Shown in pieces: positions 19,801-27,478 of a stretch of 64,000 bases of DNA; the first letter of the stretch is position 1, and every line of letters begins with the position of its first letter. The position numbers and the translations under genes are program-made. Below the pieces are notes generated by a model. It did not search any database. It was not told where the DNA came from and was given only the letters and a program-made list of their open reading frames with translations. This stretch comes from Pseudomarimonas sp964350895 (GTDB lineage: Bacteria > Pseudomonadota > Gammaproteobacteria > Xanthomonadales > Xanthomonadaceae): contig CAYGMG010000002.1 of NCBI GenBank assembly GCA_964350895.1, forward strand, positions 19,040-83,039, read 5' to 3'.

Positions 19801-20722
19801 GGATCTCACCGCCGGAGCCGGTGGCAGCGCCGGGAAACGGCGCGATAGCGGTGGGGTGGTTGTGGGTCTCGACCTTGATCGAGAAGGCCGCATCGACCGC
19901 TTCGCCCTCGCGCCACACGCCGTCCTCGCTGGCGCAGAACGGCGCCGCGGAGAAGCCGTTGATCACCGCAGCGTTGTCCTTGTAGGCACTCAGAGTGAGC
20001 TGCGGCGACTGCTGCTGGGTGTAGCGGATCATGCCGAACAACGAATGCGCCATCGGCTCGCCGTCCAGCAGGTAGCTGGCATTGAAGATCTTGTGCCGGC
20101 AGTGCTCGCTGTTGGCCTGGGCGAACATCATCAGCTCGGCATCGCTCGGGTCGCGGCCCAGTTCATCGTAGCGCTGATGCAGATACTCGATCTCGTCAGC
20201 GGACAAGGCCAAGCCGAGCGCGACATTGGCTTGCTGCAGGTGCGCGCGATCAACGTGAACCAGGGGCGCCGGCGTCTGCCCCTGGTAGAGCGCGGCGGCA
20301 TCTTCGATCCGCGCCAGGCAGCTCTGGGTCATCCGGTCGTGCAGGATCTCCAGCGCCGCTGCGCGCTGGGCCTTGTCGAGCGCAGCCTCTGCGCGCCAGC
20401 GAAACCCCTGGCCGCGCTCAACGCGGCGTATCGCAATCCCGGCGCCGGAGACGATCTCGGTAGCCTTGCTCGACCACGGGGAAATCGTCCCCAGCCGCGG
20501 CAGGACCAGCGCATCGAGCGCCAGCGTCTCGGGCAGCGGTTCGGCATCAAGGATGCGCTGCAGCCGCGAAAGATCGCCGCCGCCGAGCGCGTCGGCGTCG
20601 ACGAAGTACAGCCAGTGCGCCCAGCTCAGGCTCAGCGGCTGCCGGACTGCGGCGGACAACCGGGCGTCGAGCCGGTCGAGGCGGAAACGCGAGAGGGCCT
20701 CGCGGCCGAGCAGGACGATCAT
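16871..20722 (-). CDS. purL: Phosphoribosylformylglycinamidine synthase
   Basis: A 1283-residue single-chain FGAM synthase, the fourth step of purine synthesis (FGAR + ATP + glutamine to FGAM). The order is an N-terminal PurS-like domain (1-150), a linker, two AIR-synthase-like halves (for example SGGEIRDEGAVGRG near 290 and GIPVGKDSLSMQSRFP near 770) and a C-terminal class I glutaminase with nucleophile Cys in GVCNGCQMLSQL (about 1127) and PHPERVFR near the end. Length agrees with gammaproteobacterial PurL (~1290). It heads the transcription unit that continues into the membrane protein and T2SS genes. Confidence 0.97.
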   Translation of the reverse strand: MIVLLGREALSRFRLDRLDARLSAAVRQPLSLSWAHWLYFVDADALGGGDLSRLQRILDAEPLPETLALDALVLPRLGTISPWSSKATEIVSGAGIAIRRVERGQGFRWRAEAALDKAQRAAALEILHDRMTQSCLARIEDAAALYQGQTPAPLVHVDRAHLQQANVALGLALSADEIEYLHQRYDELGRDPSDAELMMFAQANSEHCRHKIFNASYLLDGEPMAHSLFGMIRYTQQQSPQLTLSAYKDNAAVINGFSAAPFCASEDGVWREGEAVDAAFSIKVETHNHPTAIAPFPGAATGSGGEIRDEGAVGRGGKPKAGLTGFSVSHLRIPGLARPWEAPRRLNPQMAPALEIMIDGPVGAAAFNNEFGRPALLGYFRSFEINEPDGAVVRGYDKPIMIAGGLGRVEPGHVEKQRLQPGDKVIVLGGPAMLIGLGGGAASSVGSGQSSAELDFASVQRDNPEMQRRCQEVIDRCWQAGDANPIVSIHDVGAGGLSNAIPELLHDAGRGGLIDLRAVPCDEPGMSPMQIWSNESQERYVLGVHEADLPRFSEWCRRERCPFAVVGTVTEAEHLRVDDSLLGEPVIDLPMDVLFGKAPKMERDTALPAALSWARPDLSLIELQEAGIRVLQHPTVAAKNFLVTIGDRSVGGLCSRDQMVGRWQLPLADCAVTLADFRGRQGEAMAIGERTPLALLDAAASARMAVGEALTNLAAAPVASLREVKLSANWMAAAAHPGEDAKLFEAVRAVGLELCPKLGIGIPVGKDSLSMQSRFPREGVDDGQVVSPVSLVVTAFARVADAGATLTPVLQRGEDTEIWLIGLGGGKQRLGGSILAQCYSSFGGPAPDLDDPQRLRDFFELIQAARAADLLLAYHDRSDGGAFAALCEMAFAGHTGLDIQLDGWGDNPHRALFSEELGALVQVHVEDRAAFADLINRHGLTDCAQRIGRPLSAPRVRVSAGGKTQAEWSWNDLFSAWWDTTHAIARLRDNPICADSEREWRGEFEDPGLVPALGFEPQDDVAAPYIARGERPRIAILREQGVNGQAEMAAAFTQAGFEAVDLTMTDLIAGRSKLDEFRGLAACGGFSYGDVLGAGRGWATSILERSVLRDQFAAFFGREDSFALGVCNGCQMLSQLRELIPGAAHWPVFARNLSEQYEARLSLVEVLESPSILLRDMQGSRIPVVVAHGEGRAEFAATSDHASVRAALRFVDATGEPAESYPLNPNGSPDGLTGFSSEDGRVTIMMPHPERVFRSLQMSWAPREWGEYSPWMRVFRNARAWCR

Positions 20723-20798
20723 CGGTCAGTTTTGGGGCGGGCGGATGAACTCCATAGGATAGCCCATGGCCAGGTCCAGTCGACGCCGGCGCCGGATC

Positions 20799-21536
20799 TC
20801 AGCTGCCGCTTGCCTTGTCCCCGAGCTGCTGCAAACGCTGCAGTAGCTGATCAGGCGGCACGTATCCGCCCAGCTGGATGCCGCTCTCGGTGTAGACCGC
20901 CGGGGTGCCGGTGACGCCGATCCGGCCGCCCAGCTCGTAGTCCGCCTCGATCGGATTGCGGCACTGCTTCTTGTCCAGCGCGACACCCGCCTTGGCATCG
21001 GTCAACGCCTTCTGCCGATCATCCGAGCACCATACCGAGACCGCCTTGTCGAAGGAGTCCGAGCCGACGCCCGCACGCGGGAAGAACAGGTATTCGATCG
21101 CGATACCGAGCTGGTTGTACTCGTCCATCTGCTGGTGCATGCGACGGCAATAGCCGCAATCGATATCGGTGAACACGGTCAGCCGATATTTCGGGTTTTC
21201 CGGCCCGTAGATGATCCGCCGCTCGGGGCCGGCCTCTTTCAGTCCGTCGATTCGCAATTTGGCGCGCGAGTTCTCGGTCAGGTCGGTACGCGTGCTGACG
21301 TCGTAGACCGATCCCTGGAGCAGGTACTTGCCATCGCTGCTGACATAGAGCACCTGACCGGAAAGCACGACTTCGTAGAAGTTGGGCAGGGTCGACTCGG
21401 CAATGCTGTCGACTTCGGCGCCCGGCACCAGTGACTGGATAGCCGCCTTGACGGCCGCTTCGCCCTTGTCCTGGGCCTGTACGGCGAGCGGAGACAGCAG
21501 GGCGGTCATGGCCACAAAGGCGAGTGCACGAATCAT
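20799..21536 (-). CDS. dsbC: Periplasmic disulfide isomerase DsbC
   Basis: A 245-residue protein with ATG at 21536 (a TTG three codons upstream is less likely). A signal peptide of about 21 residues (AVQA|QDKG) is followed by the DsbC dimerisation domain (about 25-80, AAIQSLVPGAEVDSIAESTL) and a thioredoxin domain with active site CGYC at 127-130 and a cis-Pro region GVTGTPAVY. It reshuffles wrong disulfides in the periplasm, probably helping the cysteine-containing secreted proteins nearby. It precedes purL by 76 bp on the same strand. Confidence 0.93.
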   Translation of the reverse strand: MIRALAFVAMTALLSPLAVQAQDKGEAAVKAAIQSLVPGAEVDSIAESTLPNFYEVVLSGQVLYVSSDGKYLLQGSVYDVSTRTDLTENSRAKLRIDGLKEAGPERRIIYGPENPKYRLTVFTDIDCGYCRRMHQQMDEYNQLGIAIEYLFFPRAGVGSDSFDKAVSVWCSDDRQKALTDAKAGVALDKKQCRNPIEADYELGGRIGVTGTPAVYTESGIQLGGYVPPDQLLQRLQQLGDKASGS

Positions 21537-21589
21537 GGAGGGCAAGGTCCCAAAGCATGGGCGATCAGCGCCCGGTCAGAACCCGGACC

Positions 21590-21620
21590 GCCAGCCGCGG
21601 GAGAAGTTCCCGCGGCTGGC
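21590..21620 (-). terminator. Terminator-like hairpin after the small membrane protein
   Basis: A perfect 13-bp stem (21590-21602 with 21608-21620) with a 5-nt loop lies 12 bp after the stop codon at 21633. The minus-strand 3' side has no long T run, so termination may be partial. Confidence 0.5.
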
Positions 21621-21632
21621 AGAGCTGATGCC

Positions 21633-21977
21633 TCAGCGCGGCGCCGGCAAGGCGGCGGGGGCAGGCGCCGGTCGCGCAGCGCGCGCCACCGCCCAGACCA
21701 GCCCAAACACCAGCAGCACAGGCAGCAGGACCGGCAGCATCAGCCCCAAACCTACCGCGAACAGGATCAGCGGCAGCAGGACCAGAACCAGCGCCACGCT
21801 GGCAAGCGCGGTGAACAGGCCGAAGATCGCCGAAAAAATGCCCCCGATCAGGCTGAACACGCCTCCAATCAGGGAGCCCACCAGGCCGAAAAAACCGGTG
21901 ACCAGCTTGACCATCAGCACCGGCAGGGCGACCAGGAACAGGGCCAGCATGCCGAGCAGGAACAGGGTCGTCATCAT
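21633..21977 (-). CDS. Small hydrophobic membrane protein of unknown function
   Basis: A 114-residue protein, almost wholly hydrophobic: a helix at about 3-25, a Gly-rich stretch with repeated LIGG (GSLIGGVFSLIGGIFSAIFG), then a long helical region up to about 98 and an Ala/Pro-rich tail. GGAG lies 7 bases before ATG 21977, and base composition fits a real gene. I do not recognise a family; the Gly-zipper-like centre suggests tight helix packing or oligomers. It stands alone between a divergently transcribed methyltransferase gene and dsbC. Confidence 0.65.
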   Translation of the reverse strand: MMTTLFLLGMLALFLVALPVLMVKLVTGFFGLVGSLIGGVFSLIGGIFSAIFGLFTALASVALVLVLLPLILFAVGLGLMLPVLLPVLLVFGLVWAVARAARPAPAPAALPAPR

Positions 21978-22101
21978 GGTTGCGCTCCGCAGCGCCGGCA
22001 GCTTGCCGGCATGTGCACAGGTTGACGCAGCAGCGCCCGGGACGTGACTGCCAGAAGTAGGGCCCGGTTACACTGCGCGCCCCTTCGGCAAGGTGGCATT
22101 C

Positions 22102-22860
22102 ATGAGCGATCTCGAAACCCGGGCCCTTTCCAAGACCTGGTTCTACCCTTTCCGCCTGCCTTCGGGCCGGCACACGCCGACCTATGACGACGGCGTACTC
22201 GATGCCATCCACCACACCCGCACCCAGATGCTGGATGCTGAACTGCAGCGCAGTTTCGACGGCGAGTTCGGCAGCCTCAGCGCACTCGATCTCGCCTGCC
22301 ATCAGGGCTGGTTCTCGGCGCATCTCGCGCAGCGCGGGTTTGCCAAGGTTACCGGGATCGACGCGCGCGACGAACATGTTGCCGATGCCAGCCTGATTCG
22401 CGATGCGCTGGGCCTGTCGCACTGGCAGGTCAGGCAGGCCGACGTGCACCAGCTTGAGCCGCTCGGCCTTGGCCTGCACGACCTGGTCCTGTGCTTTGGC
22501 CTGATCTATCACCTGGAGAATCCGGTCGGCGCGCTGCGCGCGGCGCGCGCGCATTGCCGCCGCCTTTGCCTGGTCGAGACCCAGGTCGTGCCGGGCATGA
22601 CCGGCTGGGTCGACTACGGCAGCTACCGCTTCGTCCGCCCGCTCAAGGGCAGCTTCGGAATAATCGACGAGACGGGCGAGACCCACGGCCCGGAAGCCTC
22701 GACCACCGGCATCTGCCTGGTGCCCAGCGTCGAGGCGCTGGTCTGGATCATGCAGCGGATAGGCTTCTCCCGCGTCGAGGTGCTACCCGTGCCGGACGAC
22801 GGCTACGAGCAGCTGGTCCACCACAAGCGGGTCATGGTCGCAGGCTGGGTCGACGGATAG
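22102..22860 (+). CDS. Class I SAM-dependent methyltransferase
   Basis: A 252-residue protein from ATG 22102, with AAGGTGG upstream. Motif I is LDLACHQGWFSAHL (about 63-76), with the acidic ribose-binding residue in VTGIDARDEH and a motif IV region DLVLCFGLIYHLENP (about 127). This is the Rossmann methyltransferase pattern, closest in feel to CmoB/UbiG-like proteins. A C-terminal cap region (YGSYRFVRPLKGSFGI) may bind the substrate, which cannot be told from sequence. It is monocistronic on the plus strand and faces the symporter gene 22 bp downstream (convergent). Confidence 0.82.
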   Translation: MSDLETRALSKTWFYPFRLPSGRHTPTYDDGVLDAIHHTRTQMLDAELQRSFDGEFGSLSALDLACHQGWFSAHLAQRGFAKVTGIDARDEHVADASLIRDALGLSHWQVRQADVHQLEPLGLGLHDLVLCFGLIYHLENPVGALRAARAHCRRLCLVETQVVPGMTGWVDYGSYRFVRPLKGSFGIIDETGETHGPEASTTGICLVPSVEALVWIMQRIGFSRVEVLPVPDDGYEQLVHHKRVMVAGWVDG

Positions 22861-22882
22861 CTGGCCAAGGCCAGCGGCCTGC

Positions 22883-24175
22883 TCAGCCAGCGCCGCTGGC
22901 CACCGTCGGCACCTCGGCATCGGCCTCGCCGCGCGAGACCACCACGGCGCCAACCAGATCACCGGTGACATTGACCGTGGTTCGGCACATGTCGAGGAAG
23001 CGGTCGACGCCCAGGATCAGGCCGATGCCTTCGGGCGGGATGCCGAACATGACGAGGATCATCGCGATCACCGGCAGCGACCCACCGGGCACGCCGGCAG
23101 CACCGATGCCGCCGAGGATGCACAGCATCAGCACCGTGATCTGCTGCAACAGGCTCAGCTCAACACCGAAAAACTGCGCCAGGAAGAGCACGGTCACGCC
23201 CTCGAACAGGGCGGTGCCGTTCATGTTGGCGGTGGCACCCAGGGTGCAGACGAAGCGCCCGACCCGGCGCGGTACGCCAAGCCGCTCCTCGGCGACCATC
23301 AGGGTGGTCGGCAGGGTGGCGGAACTCGATGAGGTGGAGAACGCGGTCAGGATCGCCGGTTCGGCGCGCTTGAAGAACTCCAGCGGCGACATCCCGCCGA
23401 CGAACCGCACCAGCAGCGGAAACACCACGAAGAAATGCACTGCCAGCGCGAGCGTGGCGGTGCCGACGAAGCGCGCCAGCTGGATCAGCACGTCGACACC
23501 GAGCTTGGCGGTGATCGCGAACAGCAGGGCGGCCACCGCATAGGGCGCGGTCAGGATCACCCAGTCGATCAGCTTGAGGCAGATGTCGTAGACGCCCTGC
23601 ACCGCGCCGAGAAAGGTCCGGGTGCCGTCGGTGCGCAGCACGGCCGCAGCGATGCCGAACATCAGGGCAAAGAACATCACGCCGATCAGGTCGCCATTGA
23701 CCGCCGAGGCCAGCGGATTGCGCGGCACGATGTTCAGCAGCAGGTCCATGCCGGACACGCCCTCGCGCTTGGCCGCGATGGCGCCCGCGCTTTCGGCCGA
23801 ACTGGCGAGAATCGCGTTGCCGACCTCGGGAGGAAGTCCCCGACCCGGCTCCAGAACGTTCACCGCAATCAAGCCAATGCTGACCGCCATCGCGGTCACC
23901 ACTACAACGAAAGCGAGGGTCTTGCCGCCGATTCGTCCTAGCGACTTGGGATCACCGATCTCCACCACGCCCAGAACCAGCGCGGAGAAAATCAGCGGGA
24001 CGACCAGCATGAACAGCAGGCGCAGGAAGATCTGCCCGATCGGCTGGGCCACGTAGGTGACCAGCCCTTCCAGCCAGTCGGCGCCACCGAACAGCAGGTT
24101 GCCGGCGATGCCGGCCACCGCGCCGACAATGAAGCCGATCAGCATCTGGGTATGCAGCGGAATCTTTCGGCTCAT
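22883..24175 (-). CDS. Dicarboxylate/amino acid:cation symporter (DAACS family)
   Basis: A 430-residue transporter of the GltP/DctA/GltPh family. Visible marks are the serine-rich hairpin (TSSSSATLPTTL), the NMNGTAL motif of TM7, and a C-terminal segment with DRFLDMCRTTVNVTGDL, where the Asp/Arg/Thr/Asn set binds substrate and Na+. Eight helices and two re-entrant loops are expected in the inner membrane. The substrate may be glutamate, aspartate or C4-dicarboxylates; an Arg in CRTTVNVTG is compatible with acidic substrates. It follows the AGCS symporter gene by 31 bp and is probably co-transcribed with it. Confidence 0.92.
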   Translation of the reverse strand: MSRKIPLHTQMLIGFIVGAVAGIAGNLLFGGADWLEGLVTYVAQPIGQIFLRLLFMLVVPLIFSALVLGVVEIGDPKSLGRIGGKTLAFVVVVTAMAVSIGLIAVNVLEPGRGLPPEVGNAILASSAESAGAIAAKREGVSGMDLLLNIVPRNPLASAVNGDLIGVMFFALMFGIAAAVLRTDGTRTFLGAVQGVYDICLKLIDWVILTAPYAVAALLFAITAKLGVDVLIQLARFVGTATLALAVHFFVVFPLLVRFVGGMSPLEFFKRAEPAILTAFSTSSSSATLPTTLMVAEERLGVPRRVGRFVCTLGATANMNGTALFEGVTVLFLAQFFGVELSLLQQITVLMLCILGGIGAAGVPGGSLPVIAMILVMFGIPPEGIGLILGVDRFLDMCRTTVNVTGDLVGAVVVSRGEADAEVPTVASGAG

Positions 24176-24206
24176 CGTCCTGCCCTTTATGTCCGTGGAG
24201 CGCGCC

Positions 24207-25712
24207 TTAGCGGGTAGTGCCGGTTCGCACCCGCTCCATGTAGGCGGAAAGCTCGCGCTTGACCACCGGCGCCAGCAGGTACAGGCCGATCAGGTTGGGA
24301 ATCGCCATGATGAACAGCAGTCCATCTGCGAGGTCAACGATGGCGCTGAGTTGCATGGTGCAGCCGATCACCACCATGACCAGATAGAAGGCCTTGAAGC
24401 CGTACAGCACGGCCTTCGACTCGCGGGCCAGGAAGCTTGCCGCCTTGGCGCCGTAGTAGCCCCAGGTGATCGTCGTGGAGAAGGCAAACAGCAGCACCAG
24501 GAAGGCCAGCAGGTAGGGGAACCACGGCATCACTTCGGCGAATGCCGCCGAGGTCAGGCGCACGCCTTCCAGGTCGGTCGAATTCACATAGGGCATGGTG
24601 ATGACGATGACCAGGGCTGTCATGGTGCAGATCACCACGGTATCGACGAAGGGCTCGAACAGCGCCACCATGCCGGCGCTCACCGGTTCGCGGGTACGGA
24701 TGGTGGAGTGGGCGATCGCCGAGGAGCCAAGACCGGCCTCGTTGGAGAAAGCTGCGCGGCGGAAACCCATGATCAATGCCCCGACCATGCCGCCGGTGAT
24801 GCCCTCGGCACTGAAGGCGCCATCGAGGATGGCCATGAAGGCGGCCGGGATGTCGGCGACGTGCATCACCAGCACGACCAGGGCGGAAAGGATGTAGATC
24901 GCGGCCATGGTCGGGACCAGCTTGGCGGTCACCTGGCCGATGCGGCCGATGCCACCGACCAGGACCATGCCGGCGATGATCGCGTAGACGATGCCGAACA
25001 GGGCCGCCTTGTCATCCAGGAAGCCGCCGGAGATGCCGGCAATCTGGGCGTAGGCCTGGTTTGCCTGGAACATGCCGCCAGCGCCGATCGCGCCGAACAT
25101 GGTGCAGATGGCGAAAATCGTCGCCAGCACCACGCCCAGCCACTTGAGCTTGGGATAGTTCTCGGCGATGCCGCGCGAGAGGTAATACATCGGGCCGCCG
25201 GAGATGGTCCCGTCCGGCTTGACCAGTCGGTACTGGGTGCCAAGCGTGCACTCGACGAACTTGGTCGCCATGCCGAGGACGCCGGCGAGGATCATCCAGA
25301 AGGTCGCGCCTGGTCCGCCGAGGGTGATCGCCACCGCCACGCCGGCGATGTTGCCAAGGCCGACGGTGCCGGAAACGGCCGACGACAGTCCCTGGAAATA
25401 GGTGACCTCGCCCGGCGCCTTGGGATCGTCGTAGTCGCCTCGGATCAGGCGGAAGGCGTGCGCGAACCCGCGGAAATTGATGAAGCGGAAGTACAGGGTG
25501 AAGATGATTCCGGCGAGCACCAGCCAGCCGACGATCAGCGGAAACTCGGCGCCGTTGATCAGGATGTCGTAGAAGATGAAGTCCGAGATCGCAGCGGTAA
25601 CGGGAGTGACCGCGGCATTGATACGCTCGTCGATGCCGGGTTCTGCTGCCTGCGCCCAGGCCGCGATGGGCGCCAGGAGGCCGGCGAGCGCCGCCACTAC
25701 ACGCTTGATCAT
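24207..25712 (-). CDS. Alanine/glycine:cation symporter (AGCS/AlsT family)
   Basis: A 501-residue Na+/alanine-glycine symporter. Conserved AGCS marks are SGTVGLGNIAGVAVAITLGG (family signature, about 113-132), VECTLGTQYR and GFRRAAFSNEAGLGSSAIAH. The N-terminus carries a cleavable-looking signal (basic start, LLAPIAAWAQA) and about 30 polar residues before the first transport helix, an extension absent from many AGCS proteins. It imports small neutral amino acids at the inner membrane. It follows batD by 86 bp and precedes the DAACS transporter, so the two transporters and the bat genes may share a transcript. Confidence 0.92.
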   Translation of the reverse strand: MIKRVVAALAGLLAPIAAWAQAAEPGIDERINAAVTPVTAAISDFIFYDILINGAEFPLIVGWLVLAGIIFTLYFRFINFRGFAHAFRLIRGDYDDPKAPGEVTYFQGLSSAVSGTVGLGNIAGVAVAITLGGPGATFWMILAGVLGMATKFVECTLGTQYRLVKPDGTISGGPMYYLSRGIAENYPKLKWLGVVLATIFAICTMFGAIGAGGMFQANQAYAQIAGISGGFLDDKAALFGIVYAIIAGMVLVGGIGRIGQVTAKLVPTMAAIYILSALVVLVMHVADIPAAFMAILDGAFSAEGITGGMVGALIMGFRRAAFSNEAGLGSSAIAHSTIRTREPVSAGMVALFEPFVDTVVICTMTALVIVITMPYVNSTDLEGVRLTSAAFAEVMPWFPYLLAFLVLLFAFSTTITWGYYGAKAASFLARESKAVLYGFKAFYLVMVVIGCTMQLSAIVDLADGLLFIMAIPNLIGLYLLAPVVKRELSAYMERVRTGTTR

Positions 25713-25798
25713 GAACTGCTCCTCAACCGGATGAGGGTCCGGAGTCTACACCACGGCCCGCACCTTCCCCTGGGCGCTGCGCCGCGGCGATGCGCCGC

Positions 25799-27478
25799 TC
25801 AGCCGTAGAGAGGTGGAAAGCCGGTCGCATCGGCCTTGCGCGCTACACCGTCCTCGCGCCAGCGAGGGCCGTTGCGGAACGCCCTGCCGAGCTCGGCGAG
25901 CAGCTCTGCCGAGTTCTTCTCTGCGGCGCCGAACAGATGCTGCTCGAGCGCCAGCACGACAGCTTTCTGCTGCGCATCCTGCAAGTCCTCGGCAAGTGCC
26001 GACAGCGAAGGTTTCCCGCCACCGGGGTGCGCGGCACGCAGCGCCGCGGCAACAGCGGCTGGATCCGCGCTGCGCAGCGCCTCGGGCAATCGCAGGCGGG
26101 GCGGCGTCGAGGGTGTTGGCAGCGCCGCAGCGGCGTGTGGCAGCGGCCTCCGCCGGGCAGTCCGCCACCAGCCAAGGGCCAGCAGCACGCTGAGCAACGC
26201 CCACGGCCAGGCTGGCCCGTAGCTGGCCTGTGGCAGCCAGGATTCCCAGCCATGCGACTGGCCTTGCACAGCGCCTTCGCTGCCGTGCCCTATCGCTGGC
26301 TTTGCGCCAAGCGGATCATTCGCAGCCACGCCGTCCGCAGCGCCGGCGGCGGGAAGCACGCGCACGACGCGCGACGGCAGCTCGGCGACCCGCGCGGCAT
26401 CGGCTGCCACATCCCACCAGGACAGCCGGATCGGCGGGATGCGCAGCTCGCCTGCACGCTGCGGAACGATGGCGAAGCTGCGCATGCGCTCCGCGCCCAG
26501 GCCATCGGCATTGCTGAGATCACGCGTCGATGCCTGGTCGGGATAGGTGGCCGCGCCGTCGATTTCCGGCAGCTCGATCTCGGGAAGCTGCGCGGGCACC
26601 AAGCCGCGTGCGGTGACCGTCAAACCAAGGTTGATCGGCTCGCCCATCGCGACCTCGTCGGGAAGAGAGCCCCCGCTCAGCTCGATCTGCAGGGACTCAG
26701 CCGGCAGCCAGGGCGTGGCGGCGGCAGCCGGCTGCGGCCGCACCGTCAGGGTGATCGGCTTGCCGCGCGCGCTCAGCCGGATTCCCGCCGAGCCCAGCAA
26801 TCCGCCGTAGCCGCCGCGATCAAGGCCAGTGCCGTCGAATCGCGCAGCCGCAACCTCCAGTTCACCGCTGCGCTGCGGCACCAGGGCAAAACGGCGCTCG
26901 ATCACCGAGTAGCGTCTGCCCGCGCGCTCGACCTGATACTTGAGATCGTCGCCCAGCCGGTAGGCCTGCAAGCCCTCGGCAGCCGGCGCTTCCAGCTGCC
27001 CGTCCCACAGCGACACCGCGTAGAACAGTTTGACCGAGTAGATCGCCTGTTCCTGAACATATAGTTCGGTCGGAGAAACGCTGGCCTCAAGGAACACGTC
27101 GCCACCACTATCGGTGTCGATTGGCGATGGCCCGACCTTGAGCGCCAGCGGCGGAGTGCGATCCGCACCCACCTGGATCGAGGGCACTTCGAGCTGTCCC
27201 TCGCGACGCGGCTGCAGCGATACCGCGAACAGGGTCACCGCGCTGCGCTGGCCGTTGCTGAGGGATATCTGCGACGAGCTGGAACTGCCGCGGCGCTCGA
27301 ACTCGCCGTCGAGGATCGAAAAATCAGGCGCCGCCGCGCCCGCGCCCTGGACCTCTATGTTCAGGGTGACGGTTTCCCCCAGAGCGATCTCGCTGCGATC
27401 CAGCCAGGCGCGCAGCGAGGCCTCGGCGGCGTCGCTGAACAGCAGCCCGGCGCACAACATGAAGATAAACCGAAGCAT
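25799..27478 (-). CDS. batD: BatD-like protein (aerotolerance operon)
   Basis: A 559-residue envelope protein: signal peptide 1-20 (ending AAEA), then repeated beta-sandwich domains (SLRAWLDRSEIALGETVTLN at the start is the usual BatD entry). One membrane helix follows near 425-445 (WPWALLSVLLALGWW), and a cytoplasmic alpha-helical tail ends in the LGRAFRNGPRW region. BatD proteins work with BatA/BatB in Bacteroides and other Gram-negatives in tolerance of oxidative and envelope stress; the mechanism is unclear. ATG at 27478 shares a base with the upstream stop (TGATG). Confidence 0.88.
   Translation of the reverse strand: MLRFIFMLCAGLLFSDAAEASLRAWLDRSEIALGETVTLNIEVQGAGAAAPDFSILDGEFERRGSSSSSQISLSNGQRSAVTLFAVSLQPRREGQLEVPSIQVGADRTPPLALKVGPSPIDTDSGGDVFLEASVSPTELYVQEQAIYSVKLFYAVSLWDGQLEAPAAEGLQAYRLGDDLKYQVERAGRRYSVIERRFALVPQRSGELEVAAARFDGTGLDRGGYGGLLGSAGIRLSARGKPITLTVRPQPAAAATPWLPAESLQIELSGGSLPDEVAMGEPINLGLTVTARGLVPAQLPEIELPEIDGAATYPDQASTRDLSNADGLGAERMRSFAIVPQRAGELRIPPIRLSWWDVAADAARVAELPSRVVRVLPAAGAADGVAANDPLGAKPAIGHGSEGAVQGQSHGWESWLPQASYGPAWPWALLSVLLALGWWRTARRRPLPHAAAALPTPSTPPRLRLPEALRSADPAAVAAALRAAHPGGGKPSLSALAEDLQDAQQKAVVLALEQHLFGAAEKNSAELLAELGRAFRNGPRWREDGVARKADATGFPPLYG

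Noticed and set aside
16979..20914. A 1311-codon open frame on the plus strand, antisense to purL
   Set aside because: High G+C DNA often leaves the antisense frame open; the sequence has no family motifs and purL on the other strand is certain.
21565..22686. A 373-codon minus-strand frame overlapping the small membrane protein and methyltransferase genes
   Set aside because: It shadows two better-supported genes; the product has no fold-like pattern.
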